A stretch of DNA of 64,000 bases. Origin: Massilia timonae CCUG 45783. GTDB taxonomy: Bacteria; Pseudomonadota; Gammaproteobacteria; Burkholderiales; Burkholderiaceae_D. Below the pieces are notes generated by a model, which was not told the origin of the DNA, did not search any database, and was given only the letters and a program-made list of their open reading frames with translations. Numbering within the stretch: position 1 is the first letter of the stretch; every line of letters starts with the position of its first letter. The stretch spans positions 402,459 to 466,458 of the forward strand of contig NZ_JH992923.1 of the NCBI RefSeq assembly GCF_000315425.1, written 5' to 3'. The translations under genes were made by a program, and so were the position numbers. This document shows, piece by piece, positions 1 to 8,242 of the stretch.

Positions 1-304
1 TGCAGGCCAGGAGCAGCATGCCGTAGGCGCTGTAGGTGGCCGGACGCGCTTTTTCGCCCACGTGCAGGCCGAAGAACGGATCGTTCGCCAGGCGCGCGCC
101 GGCTTCGAGCAAGCCGATGTAGCGTCGTGCGGGCAGGCTCTCGGGCAGCGGATCGAGTGCGCCAGCGGCCAGGCCGGCGGCCTGGGCCAATACGGGCAGG
201 GCAAGGCCGCGCTCGAGGGCGGTTTCCAGCAGGGGCTGCAGATAGGAACCGGTCACGCGCGCGTCATCGGGCGGCAGTGGCGTGATTGAGCAAGGCTGTG
301 TCAT
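1..304 (-). CDS. AraC-family transcriptional regulator (N-terminal part only)
   Basis: The frame starts at ATG 304 on the minus strand and runs off the left edge without a stop, so only about 101 residues are visible. They read like the N-terminal arabinose-binding-type sensor domain of GliR/OruR-like AraC regulators: GSYLQPLLETALERG near the start, then a helical stretch with LPARRYIGLLEAGARL and DPFFGLHVGE. The helix-turn-helix half lies outside the window. It diverges from the flavoenzyme gene at 393, with 88 bases between the two starts, so it is a natural candidate regulator of that pair; this is inferred from position only. The ligand is unknown. Confidence 0.75.
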   Translation of the reverse strand, partial: MTQPCSITPLPPDDARVTGSYLQPLLETALERGLALPVLAQAAGLAAGALDPLPESLPARRYIGLLEAGARLANDPFFGLHVGEKARPATYSAYGMLLLAC

Positions 305-392
305 GAAAGCGCAATACGGTTGGCGGGAGCGACTTTAATGTGCTATTTGAGGTGATAAAAAGAGCAACTCGAAGTATAACGGAAAGTCATTG

Positions 393-2000
393 ATGCGGCG
401 TTGGAACGGTTGGGGTGACGAGTCGATTACGGTGCAGCTCGAAGGAGAGGCCAGAGCCTTCCTCGGCGCACGGCTGGGCCGGGGGACGGCCCCGCAGGAC
501 GCGACCTTCGAACAAGCCTGCGCCGGCTTGCCCCCTGGCCGCCTGCCGCCCCATCCGCTGATCGACGCCACCGGCCCCACGCGCGCGCGTCACGCCCATG
601 GGCAGAGCCTGCCGGACTGGCTGCGCCTGCGCCACGGCCGCCTGGGCAAGGTGCCGGACGGCGTGGCCTTTCCCGAATCGGGCGCGCAGGTGCGCGAACT
701 GCTGGCCTTCGCCGCCCTGCATGACGCGGTGGTCATCCCCTACGGCGGCGGCACCAGCGTGGCCGGCCACCTCGACGTGGGCCACAGTTCCAACGGCGGC
801 CTGCGCCCGAGCCTCTCCATCGACATGGGCCGCATGCGCGCCATGATTTCGCTCGACCGCGAGGCGCAGCTGGCCTGTTTCGGGGCCGGCGTGTCCGGCG
901 CCGATCTCGAAGCCCAGCTGCGCGCCCACGGCTATACCCTGGGACACTATCCGCAATCGTTCGAATACTCCACGCTGGGCGGCTGGATCGCCACCCGCTC
1001 GTCGGGGCAGCAGTCGTTGCGCTACGGGCGCATCGAGCAGATGTTCGCGGGCGGGCGCATCGAGACGCCGTCCGGCACCCTCGACATCCCGACCTTTCCG
1101 GCTTCGAGCAGCGGCATCGACCTGCGCGAGATGGTGCTCGGCTCTGAGGGCCGCATGGGCGTGCTGACCCACGCCGTGGTGCGCATCAACCGCCTGCCCG
1201 AGCACGAAGCCTTCCACGCGCTGTTCTTCCCCGACTGGGAACATGCGGTGCAGGCGGCGCGCATGCTGGCCCAGGCGCGCCTGGGACTGTCGATGCTGCG
1301 CCTGTCGAACGCCGGCGAGACGCGCACCATGCTGGCGCTGGCCGGCCACGGTCGCCGGGTGGGATTGCTGGAGCGCTACCTGGGCTGGCGCGGCTGCGGC
1401 CAGTCCAAATGCATGCTGCTGGTCGGCGCCAGCGGCGCCAGGGGCCAGGCGCGCGAGGCGCTGCGCACGGCGGCGGCGCTGGCACGGCGCCTGCACGGCG
1501 TGCACGTCGGGCGCGCGCTGGGCGAGCGCTGGCGCCGCAACCGCTTTCGCAGCGTCTACCTGCGCAACGCGGCCTGGGAGCAGGGCTATGCGATCGACAC
1601 GGTCGAGACGGCGCTCGACTGGCCGCACGTGACGCAGGCGGTGACCGCGATCGAGCAGGCCGCGGCGGCCGCGCTGGAGGCGTTCGGCGAGCGCGTGCAC
1701 GCCTACACCCACCTGTCGCACCTGTATCCCCAGGGCGCCAGCGTGTATTCGACCTTCGTCTACCGGCTGGCGGGCGACTACCAGGCCGACCTGGCGCGCT
1801 GGCGCCAGCTGAAGGACCGCGTCTCGAGCGCGATCGTCGGCTGCGGCGGCACCATCAGCCACCAGCACGGCGTGGGCGTCGACCACGCGCCGTGGCTGGC
1901 AGCCGAGAAGGGCGAGCTGGGGCTGGGCGCCATGGGGGCGCTGTTCCGTCACTTCGACCCCGAATGCCGCATGAACCCGGGCAAGCTGGTGACGCCATGA
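393..2000 (+). CDS. FAD-linked oxidase, alkyl-DHAP synthase (AGPS)-like
   Basis: The 535-residue flavoprotein belongs to the FAD_binding_4 / FAD-oxidase C family. The FAD loop is visible as PYGGGTSVAGHL (about residue 117), followed by the FAD-domain segment with FEYSTLGGWIATRSSGQQS. The C-terminal half carries GASVYSTF, ISHQHGVG and MNPGKL, which match the alkyl-dihydroxyacetonephosphate synthase layout (histidine-rich HHGVG active-site loop and the MNPGK ending). AGPS-type enzymes swap the acyl chain of acyl-DHAP for a fatty alcohol in ether lipid synthesis; D-lactate-dehydrogenase-like oxidases are the main alternative. I chose ATG 393 because GGAAAG lies 6 bases upstream; a TTG at 390 is also in frame. 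The stop overlaps the next start, so the two genes are translationally coupled. Confidence 0.8.
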   Translation: MRRWNGWGDESITVQLEGEARAFLGARLGRGTAPQDATFEQACAGLPPGRLPPHPLIDATGPTRARHAHGQSLPDWLRLRHGRLGKVPDGVAFPESGAQVRELLAFAALHDAVVIPYGGGTSVAGHLDVGHSSNGGLRPSLSIDMGRMRAMISLDREAQLACFGAGVSGADLEAQLRAHGYTLGHYPQSFEYSTLGGWIATRSSGQQSLRYGRIEQMFAGGRIETPSGTLDIPTFPASSSGIDLREMVLGSEGRMGVLTHAVVRINRLPEHEAFHALFFPDWEHAVQAARMLAQARLGLSMLRLSNAGETRTMLALAGHGRRVGLLERYLGWRGCGQSKCMLLVGASGARGQAREALRTAAALARRLHGVHVGRALGERWRRNRFRSVYLRNAAWEQGYAIDTVETALDWPHVTQAVTAIEQAAAAALEAFGERVHAYTHLSHLYPQGASVYSTFVYRLAGDYQADLARWRQLKDRVSSAIVGCGGTISHQHGVGVDHAPWLAAEKGELGLGAMGALFRHFDPECRMNPGKLVTP

Positions 2001-3607
2001 GCGGTGCCAACGTCTTTCCGCCCGGGCGCGACTGGGACTTGCTGGTGATCGGCGGCGGCATCACCGGCGCCGGCATCCTGCTCGAAGCCGCGCGGCGCGA
2101 CCTCAAGACCTTGCTGGTCGAGCAGAAGGACTTCGCCTGGGGCACCTCGAGCCGCTCGTCGAAGCTGGTGCACGGCGGCCTGCGTTACCTCGCTTCCGGC
2201 GACCTGCGCCTGACGCGCGACGCCGTGCGCGAGCGCGAGTCGCTGCTGCGCGCCGCGCCCGGACTGGTCGAGCCGCAGGGCTTCGCCTTTGCCGACCATG
2301 GCACCGACGTCAAGCGGCGGCTGGGCTTTCTTTCCATGCTGCGCGTGTACGAAGTGCTGGCCGGCCGCCGCGAGCCGCGCTGGGAACGCCCGGAATCGTC
2401 CCGCATGCCGTCGCCGAATAGCCCAGAAGCCAACCCGGCTGGCGGCATCCGCTACACCGACGCCAAGACCGACGACGCGCGCCTGGTGCTGCGCGTGATC
2501 GACGAGGCGCGCGCCCACGGCGCGGTCGCCTGCAACTACGTGACCGTGCAGGCGCTGGTGCGCGACGGCGGCAAGGTGCACGGGGCCATGCTGCGCGACG
2601 AACGCAGCCAGGCCGAGACGGCGGTGCGCGCGCGGGTGGTGGTCAACGCCACCGGCGCCTGGTCCGATTTGCTCGGCGGCGCGGCGGGCGGGGAGGCAGG
2701 CGGCAAGGCAGGCGGCAAGGCAGGCAGCACTAAGCCCGATCGCGCGCCGCGCCTGCGGCCGCTGCGCGGCAGCCACCTGGTGCTGCCGGCCCGGCGCCTG
2801 CCGCTGGCGCAGGCGGTCAGCCTGCTGCACCCGGCCGACAGCCGGCCCGTGTTCGCCTTCCCATGGGAAGGCGTGACCCTGGTCGGCACCGACGCCGACC
2901 ACGAGCAGGGTTTGAACACCGAGCCGCGCATCACCCGTCCCGAATTCGACTACCTGATGGCGGCCCTGCACGCCCAGTTCCCCCAGCTGGGCTTGAGCGA
3001 GCAGGACGTCGTCGCCACCTTCGCGGGCGTGCGGCCGGTGATCGACGGCGGCCAGCATGGCGCGCCGTCGTCCGAAAAGCGCGACCATTTCGTGTGGTCG
3101 GAGCCGGGCCTGGTCTCGGTGGCCGGCGGCAAGCTGACCACCTTCCGCGCGATCGCCCTCGACGTGCTGCGCCACGTGTCGCAGCAGCTGCCCGGCTGGC
3201 AGCTGCGCGCCGAGCGCGGGCCGGTGTTCGCGCGGGTGTCGGTGCCGGCGCGCCACGACCTGCCGCCCGGCGTGCTGCGCCGGCTGGCCGGCCGTTACGG
3301 CGCCCAGGCCAAGCCGCTGCTGCTGGCGGCGCGCAAGGGCGAGCTGGAATGCATCCCGGGCACGCAGACCCTGTGGGCCGAGCTGCGCTGGGCTGCCCGT
3401 TCCGAGCAGGTCTACCAGCTGGACGACCTGCTGCTGCGCCGCACCCGGCTCGGCATTCAGCTGCCCAACGGCGGCCTCGATCAGATGACGCGCATCCGCG
3501 CCATCTGCCAGCCGGAGCTCGGCTGGGACGATGCGCGCTGGGAAGCGCAGGAGCGGCGCTACCTGGCCGAGTGGGGCAAGCAGTACGGGGTTCCGCCTGT
3601 CGCCTGA
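1997..3607 (+). CDS. glpD: FAD-dependent glycerol-3-phosphate dehydrogenase
   Basis: The 536-residue GlpD/DAO-family flavoenzyme oxidises sn-glycerol 3-phosphate to DHAP at the membrane and passes electrons to quinone. The N-terminal dinucleotide fold is GGGITGAGILLEAARRD. The family signature SSRSSKLVHGGLRYL follows, then GVRPVIDGG and a C-terminal helical domain. It starts at ATG 1997 inside the upstream stop (ATGA overlap); the open frame extends further upstream but only as antiparallel shadow of the flavoenzyme gene. An unusual low-complexity insert of glycine/alanine/lysine triplets (GGKAGGKAG, coded around 2690-2730 by a short tandem repeat) sits mid-protein. DHAP made here would be the precursor for the neighbouring AGPS-like enzyme, so the pair may serve lipid synthesis rather than glycerol catabolism. 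That role is inferred. Confidence 0.85.
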   Translation: MSGANVFPPGRDWDLLVIGGGITGAGILLEAARRDLKTLLVEQKDFAWGTSSRSSKLVHGGLRYLASGDLRLTRDAVRERESLLRAAPGLVEPQGFAFADHGTDVKRRLGFLSMLRVYEVLAGRREPRWERPESSRMPSPNSPEANPAGGIRYTDAKTDDARLVLRVIDEARAHGAVACNYVTVQALVRDGGKVHGAMLRDERSQAETAVRARVVVNATGAWSDLLGGAAGGEAGGKAGGKAGSTKPDRAPRLRPLRGSHLVLPARRLPLAQAVSLLHPADSRPVFAFPWEGVTLVGTDADHEQGLNTEPRITRPEFDYLMAALHAQFPQLGLSEQDVVATFAGVRPVIDGGQHGAPSSEKRDHFVWSEPGLVSVAGGKLTTFRAIALDVLRHVSQQLPGWQLRAERGPVFARVSVPARHDLPPGVLRRLAGRYGAQAKPLLLAARKGELECIPGTQTLWAELRWAARSEQVYQLDDLLLRRTRLGIQLPNGGLDQMTRIRAICQPELGWDDARWEAQERRYLAEWGKQYGVPPVA

Positions 3608-3613
3608 CCGGGC

Positions 3614-3708
3614 CCGATGATCACATCCTTGTTGGCGCAGAGGCCAGTGGTTTCAACATCGAAGAAGACGATCGGGGCGCCGGATTGGGGGTAATGTGAG
3701 TCGCGCAT
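3614..3708 (-). pseudogene. 5' remnant of a DEDD-family 3'-5' exonuclease gene
   Basis: Reading the minus strand from ATG 3708 gives about 31 residues with the exonuclease Exo I motif: APIVFFDVETTGL followed by CANKDVII. This is how DnaQ/RNase T-type 3'-5' exonucleases begin (metal-binding D and E in DVETTGL). The frame then runs antisense into the 3' end of the glpD-like gene and stops about 17 codons later, so the rest of the enzyme is missing. The remnant sits 36 bases after the stop of the REC-PAS-GGDEF gene on the same strand, so it was probably the next gene in that operon before the break. The motif is read directly; loss by rearrangement is inferred. Confidence 0.6.
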
Positions 3709-3744
3709 GATTATGTGCCTGGTATCGAATGTGGGCGCCGGATG

Positions 3745-5103
3745 TCAATGCGCCATCCCACCCCGCGCCTGCTCCCACGCCGCCCCCGCCTGCGCCGCCA
3801 CCACCTGGTTGCGCCCGCGCGCCTTGGCCTCGTACATCGCGCGGTCGGCCGAAATGAAGAACGAGCGGATATCGTCGAACAGGGTCGGCACGATGCCGGC
3901 CACGCCGATGCTGACGGTCACCACGCCGGCCCCTTCCGCGCGCGGATTCGGGATCGCGAGCCGCTCGACATGGGCGCGGATCGCCTCGCCCAGCCGCGCC
4001 GCCGCGCTGGACGCGGTGTCGGCCAGCAACACCACGAATTCCTCGCCGCCGTAGCGCGCGGCCAGGTCGGTCGGGCGCATCGCATGCGATTGCAGCGCTT
4101 CGGCGATGGCCTGCAGGCAGGCGTCGCCGGCGGCGTGGCCCAGGCTGTCGTTGTAGCCCTTGAAATGGTCGACGTCGAGCACGATCAGCGACAGCGGCTG
4201 GCCGCTGCGGATGGCGCGCTGCCATTCCTTGTCCAGGAAGGCGTCGAAGTGGCGGCGGTTGGCGATGCGCGTGAGCGGGTCGATCAGGGCGGCGCGCTGC
4301 AGCGCCGTCTCGGACTGCTTGTGGTGGGTGATGTCGTGCAGCAGGGCGACGAACAGCGCTTCGCCGCCCGCCACCGGCGACAGGCTCAGGTCCATCGCGC
4401 GCATCGTGCCGTCCGACTGGCGCACCAGCACTTCGCGTGTGCCGCGGCAGCGCGCGGTCGCCTCGGCGTCGAGCGGGCGGGAGAAATAGTCGGCGTAGTC
4501 GCAGGCGGCGGGCGGCTCGACCAGGTCGGCCAGCAGCTCGCCTTCCAGCACTTCCTTGGGCTGCGACAGGAAGCGTTCGCAGGCCGGGTTGGCGTACACC
4601 ACGCGGCCCTCGCAGTCGACCAGCATCAGGCCCTCGTCCATGCCGTCGACGATCAGCTGCAGGCGCTCGGCCTGCTGCTTCTGGCTTTCGCTGCTGCTGC
4701 GCAGGCGCAGCTGGGCGCGCACGCGCGCGCACACTTCGGCCATGCGCACCGGCTTGGCGATGTAGTCGGCGGCGCCGGTGTCGAAGCCGGCGACGATGTC
4801 CTCGGTCTCGCCGCAGGCGCTGACGAAGATGACGGGGATGTGGGCGGTGTCGGGCTGGCGCTTCAGGCGGCGGCAGATTTCCAGGCCGTCGAGGTCGGGC
4901 AGGATGACGTCGAGCAGGATCAGGTCGGGCTGGATGCGGGTGGCGATGTCGAGCGCGCGCTTGCCGGTATTGGCGACGAAGGTCTGGTAGCCCTGCTGGC
5001 GCATCATGTCCTGCAGCAGCCCGAGGCTGTCGGGAGCGTCGTCGACGATCAGAATCGCGGATTGGCGCGCCGGTGCGGCGAGCGCTAGGGCAGGATGCAT
5101 CAT
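3745..5103 (-). CDS. Response regulator with PAS and GGDEF domains (diguanylate cyclase)
   Basis: The 452-residue soluble protein has an N-terminal receiver domain (DD at 21-22, phospho-acceptor D65 in LLDVILPD, lysine in YIAKP). A PAS segment follows (VDGMDEGLMLVDCEGRVVYANPACERFL, quoted here as the stretch near residues 150-180), then a GGDEF domain with intact DVDHFKGYND and RYGGEEF. It should make c-di-GMP from two GTP when the receiver is phosphorylated or the PAS senses its input. No RxxD inhibitory site is obvious before GGEEF. No cognate histidine kinase is adjacent. A second in-frame ATG one codon downstream could equally be the start. Its 3' neighbour appears to be a destroyed exonuclease gene. 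Confidence 0.9.
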   Translation of the reverse strand: MMHPALALAAPARQSAILIVDDAPDSLGLLQDMMRQQGYQTFVANTGKRALDIATRIQPDLILLDVILPDLDGLEICRRLKRQPDTAHIPVIFVSACGETEDIVAGFDTGAADYIAKPVRMAEVCARVRAQLRLRSSSESQKQQAERLQLIVDGMDEGLMLVDCEGRVVYANPACERFLSQPKEVLEGELLADLVEPPAACDYADYFSRPLDAEATARCRGTREVLVRQSDGTMRAMDLSLSPVAGGEALFVALLHDITHHKQSETALQRAALIDPLTRIANRRHFDAFLDKEWQRAIRSGQPLSLIVLDVDHFKGYNDSLGHAAGDACLQAIAEALQSHAMRPTDLAARYGGEEFVVLLADTASSAAARLGEAIRAHVERLAIPNPRAEGAGVVTVSIGVAGIVPTLFDDIRSFFISADRAMYEAKARGRNQVVAAQAGAAWEQARGGMAH

Positions 5104-5253
5104 CGGTGGCGGGCAGACCTCATCAGTGTCGATGAATCATACTCTTTTACACGGAGATTTTGGACACACACCTTGCCTAAAATCCACTACCTGATGCAAT
5201 TGTTGCACTATCGCAACTGACCCGCCATTGCGCCGGTATTGCCCAGGCAGGCT

Positions 5254-5265
5254 GATACCGGTATC
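5254..5265. promoter_or_regulatory. 12-bp perfect palindrome, possible operator
   Basis: GATACCGGTATC lies in the 212-base gap between the diguanylate cyclase start and the aminotransferase stop. It is upstream of the diguanylate cyclase gene, about 150 bases from its start. Only the symmetry supports it; no binding protein can be named. The rest of the gap holds the terminator at 5289-5306 and nothing else that I recognise. Confidence 0.25.
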
Positions 5266-5288
5266 GACTGACCGTCGACAAAGAAACA

Positions 5289-5306
5289 GGGCCGCATTCG
5301 CGGCCC
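5289..5306 (-). terminator. Rho-independent terminator of the aminotransferase gene
   Basis: A 7-bp stem GGGCCGC/GCGGCCC with loop ATTC lies 10 bases beyond the aminotransferase stop. On the minus strand it is followed by TGTTTCTTTG, a modest U-rich tail. Confidence 0.65.
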
Positions 5307-5315
5307 CGTGGGATC

Positions 5316-6509
5316 TTACAGCATGCCGGCGATCAGCTTGCCGAGGACCGCGATGCCTTCGCGGATGCGCTCCGGCGGCACCGTCACGAAGGACAGGCGC
5401 AGCGTGTTGGTGGCAGGGTCGTTGGCGTAGAACGGCGCGCCCGGCACGAAGGCCACGCGCGCGGCCAGCGACTGTTCCAGCAGCTTCATGGCGTCGATCT
5501 GCTGCGGCAGGGTGACCCAGATGAACATGCCGCCTTCAGGCTTGGTCCAGCTCACGCCGGCCGGGAAGTGTTCCTGCATCGCGTCCAGCATCACCTGGCA
5601 CTGGTCGCCGTACAGCTGGCGGATGGTCGGGATGTGCTGGTCCAGGAAGCCGTCCTTGACGACCTCGTGCACCACCATCTGGGTCAGCTGGGCGGTGTGC
5701 AGGTCGGCCGCCTGCTTGGCCAGCTCGAGGCGGCGCACCAGCGGCAGCGGGGCGCAGACGTAGCCCAGGCGGATGCCCGGGGTCAGCACCTTCGAGAACG
5801 AGCCCATGTAGATCACGCCGTCCGGGTTCATCGCGACCATTTTCGGGCTCGGCGCGCCCTTGTAGCTCAGCGAACCGTAGGGATCGTCCTCGATCAGCGG
5901 CACGCCGAGGCGGGCGCAGGTTTCCACCAGTTCCTGGCGGCGCTCGACCGACAGCGAACGGCCGGTCGGGTTCTGGAAGTTCGGCAGCGCGTACAGCATG
6001 CGCGCGCCTTGCGCGATGCCTTCCAGCGACGACGGCACCAGGCCGTGTTCGTCGGTGTCGACCGATTTGAACTCGGGACGGTAGACCGAGAACGCCTGCA
6101 GCGCGCCCAGGTAGCTCGGGGTCTCGACCAGCACGCGGCTGCCTTCGTCGATCAGCACCTTGCCCAGCAGGTCGAGCGCCTGCTGCGAACCCGAGGTCAT
6201 GAGGATCTGTTCCGGCAGGATCGTCGAACCTTCCGTCGACAGCGAACCGGCAATCCACTCACGCAGCGGCGCGTAGCCATCGGTCGGGCCGTATTGCAGC
6301 GCCACTTTGCCGTTGTCGCTCAGGACCTTGTCGTAAGCGGCTTTCATGCGCTCGACCGGGAAGGTGGCTGGCGACGGCAGGCCACCGGCGAACGAGATGA
6401 TCTCCGGACGCTGGGTGATCTTCAGGATCTCGCGGATGAACGAGCTTTGCAGCTGCTGGGCGCGTTCCGAGAACTGCCACTGGATGGGATTGGGGTTTTC
6501 GATTTTCAT
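5316..6509 (-). CDS. PLP-dependent aminotransferase, class I/II (LysN/2-aminoadipate type)
   Basis: The 397-residue fold-type I aminotransferase is of the short MocR-aminotransferase-like group that includes 2-aminoadipate and multi-substrate aromatic/branched aminotransferases. Visible features are SFAGGLPSPATFP near the N-terminus, LMTSGSQQALDLLGK (cofactor binding), PNFQNPTG, IEDDPYGSL, and the PLP lysine in GSFSKVLTPGIRLGY. The C-terminus carries TLRLSFVTVPPE. I start it at ATG 6509, because MKIENPNPIQW matches the usual family start and the 17 codons upstream look non-coding. It lies downstream of ridA on the same strand with a 163-base gap. RidA removes reactive enamines/imines released by PLP enzymes, so the pairing makes sense. 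Substrate is not assigned. Confidence 0.88.
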   Translation of the reverse strand: MKIENPNPIQWQFSERAQQLQSSFIREILKITQRPEIISFAGGLPSPATFPVERMKAAYDKVLSDNGKVALQYGPTDGYAPLREWIAGSLSTEGSTILPEQILMTSGSQQALDLLGKVLIDEGSRVLVETPSYLGALQAFSVYRPEFKSVDTDEHGLVPSSLEGIAQGARMLYALPNFQNPTGRSLSVERRQELVETCARLGVPLIEDDPYGSLSYKGAPSPKMVAMNPDGVIYMGSFSKVLTPGIRLGYVCAPLPLVRRLELAKQAADLHTAQLTQMVVHEVVKDGFLDQHIPTIRQLYGDQCQVMLDAMQEHFPAGVSWTKPEGGMFIWVTLPQQIDAMKLLEQSLAARVAFVPGAPFYANDPATNTLRLSFVTVPPERIREGIAVLGKLIAGML

Positions 6510-6672
6510 ACTGGTCTCACAGGAAGGTGCACGGTCGTGCCGGGCCATTATATAAAACACGCCGCGTTGGCGGCTTCACGTCGGCGAATGGAGCCGGGTC
6601 AGCCGCGCGAGGTACAACATTAATTGATTTGCCGACAAATTAATGCCGGTTGTAGACACGTTATCGCCGGCT

Positions 6673-7134
6673 TTATGCCACTTCCACGATCATTTCGATC
6701 TCGACGCAGGTGCCGCGCGGCAGCGATGCAACGCCGAAGGCCGAGCGCGCGTGCTTGCCGGCGTCGCCGAACACCTCGCCGATCAGTTCCGAGGCGCCAT
6801 TGGTGACCAGGTGCTGTTCGTTGTAGTCCGGGGTCGACGCGACCAGGCTCATCACCTTGACGATGCGCTTGACGCGGTTCAGGTCGCCGCCCACGGCTTC
6901 CTGCAGCGTGCCGATCAGGTCGATCGCGACCGAGCGCGCGGCGGCCTGGCCGTCCGCCGTGGTCTTGTCGCGGCCCAGGATGCCGGCATTGATGCTGCCA
7001 TCTTTGTTCTTGGCGATATGGCCCGAGATGAACACGAGGTTGCCGGTCTGGACGTACATGACGTAGGCCGCGGCCGGGGTCGCCGGCGCTTCCAGGGTGA
7101 TGTTCAGTTCCTTGAGTTTGTCGTAGACGGACAT
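6673..7134 (-). CDS. RidA family (YjgF/endoribonuclease-type) protein
   Basis: The 153-residue RidA-superfamily protein is of the longer endoribonuclease-like group. Family segments are LVFISGHIAKNKDGS, DLNRVKRIVKVMSLVAS, a conserved arginine in HARSAFGVASLP and the closing VEIEMIVEV. RidA trimers hydrolyse reactive 2-aminoacrylate-type imines. The arginine and glutamate used for this in RidA are present in the expected places. The start at ATG 7134 follows a GGAAAAC stretch; ATG 7146 is also in frame but has no ribosome binding site. The 163-base gap to the downstream aminotransferase contains an AT-rich near-palindrome around 6620-6646 that could be a promoter or operator. Confidence 0.88.
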   Translation of the reverse strand: MSVYDKLKELNITLEAPATPAAAYVMYVQTGNLVFISGHIAKNKDGSINAGILGRDKTTADGQAAARSVAIDLIGTLQEAVGGDLNRVKRIVKVMSLVASTPDYNEQHLVTNGASELIGEVFGDAGKHARSAFGVASLPRGTCVEIEMIVEVA

Positions 7135-7209
7135 GGTGTTTTCCATAAGTTGCGTGAATGAAGCCGGTATTGTACGTCGAGCGGGGACCATGCACATCGA
7201 ACGGCTCGG

Positions 7210-8130
7210 TCAGCCAGGCCGGCGCCGCACCTGCAGCCGCCGTCCGGCGAACACGACGCCGATCACGGCCAATGCGAACAGGCTGTCGTGCAGGGTCAGC
7301 GGTTCGCCCAGCAGCACGGCGGCGCCGACCAGGCTCATGAAGGGCTGCAGCAGCTGCACCTGGCCGACCCGGGCGATCCCGCCCAGGGCCAGGCCGCGGT
7401 ACCAGAAAAAGAACCCGACGAACATCGAGAACACCGTCACATAGGCCAGGCCTACCCAGGCCGCGGCGCCGGCGCCGGCGAACGCCTCCGGCCGCGGGAT
7501 GTAGTGCCAGGCCAGCAGCGGCGCCACCAGCGGCAGGGCCAGCAGCAGCGCCCACGAGATCGTTTCCGGGCCGCCCAGGGTGCGCGCCAGCCTGCCGCCT
7601 TCGGCATAGCCGACGGCGCCGGCGGCCACGGCCAGGAACATCAGCAGGTCGGCCAGGTGCAGGGCGCCGCCGCCCTGGGACAGGGCGAATGCGATCACCA
7701 GCGCCGCGCCGAACACGGCTACCAGCCAGAAGGCGGCGGATGGCCGCTCGTCGCCGCGCATGGCGCTGTACAGGGCCGTCAGCAGCGGCAGCAGGCCGGC
7801 CAGCACCGCGCCGTGGGTGGCCGGCACCCAGCGCAGGGCCATCGAACTCAGCAGCGGAAAGCCGATCACCACGCCCAGCGCCACCAGGACCAGCGGCGCC
7901 AGCGCGGCGCGCGGCGGCAGCGGGGCCCGGCGCCATCCGAGCCACAGGCCGGCCAGCAGCGCCGCGCCGAGCGCGCGCCCGAGGGCGATGAACAGCGGAT
8001 CGAGTTCGGCCACCGCCATGCGGGTGAACGGCAAGGTCAGGCTGAACATCGCCACGCCGGCCAGGCCGAGGAGCATGCCGCGCGCTTCGTCGCGGCTGGC
8101 GGTCGGGATGGGGCGGGCGAGGGTGGTCAT
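7210..8130 (-). CDS. EamA/DMT-family transporter
   Basis: The 306-residue inner-membrane protein consists of ten predicted hydrophobic segments, arranged as two EamA repeats (first repeat from GMLLGLAGVAMFSLTLPFTRM, second from PETISWALLLALPLVAPLL). Such proteins export amino acids or other small metabolites. It starts at ATG 8130, 112 bases from the divergent MocR-type regulator at 8243. EamA exporters next to a divergent MocR regulator are a recurring pair, so this transporter is probably its target; the substrate is unknown. Confidence 0.87.
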   Translation of the reverse strand: MTTLARPIPTASRDEARGMLLGLAGVAMFSLTLPFTRMAVAELDPLFIALGRALGAALLAGLWLGWRRAPLPPRAALAPLVLVALGVVIGFPLLSSMALRWVPATHGAVLAGLLPLLTALYSAMRGDERPSAAFWLVAVFGAALVIAFALSQGGGALHLADLLMFLAVAAGAVGYAEGGRLARTLGGPETISWALLLALPLVAPLLAWHYIPRPEAFAGAGAAAWVGLAYVTVFSMFVGFFFWYRGLALGGIARVGQVQLLQPFMSLVGAAVLLGEPLTLHDSLFALAVIGVVFAGRRLQVRRRPG

Positions 8131-8186
8131 CGGGTGTCCTTGGTCGGGCTTGCGGCAACGCGGCAGTGGGTCTATCCTAGCCGCAC

Positions 8187-8201
8187 GGACCAATACAGTC
8201 C
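8187..8201. promoter_or_regulatory. Inverted repeat in the EamA/MocR divergent promoter region
   Basis: GGAC-N7-GTCC lies 42 bases upstream of the MocR start and 57 bases upstream of the exporter start. MocR regulators often bind GGACC/GGTCC-like half sites between themselves and a divergent EamA gene, so this is a plausible operator. It is supported only by symmetry and position. Confidence 0.4.
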
Positions 8202-8242
8202 CAGTACACTTCTACCGATAATTTGCCGACTGTGGTGGTGAA

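Noticed and set aside
1409..1996. An upstream extension of the GlpD-like protein by 196 codons
   Set aside because: The extension overlaps the AGPS-like gene in another frame and has shadow composition; GlpD family starts align with ATG 1997.
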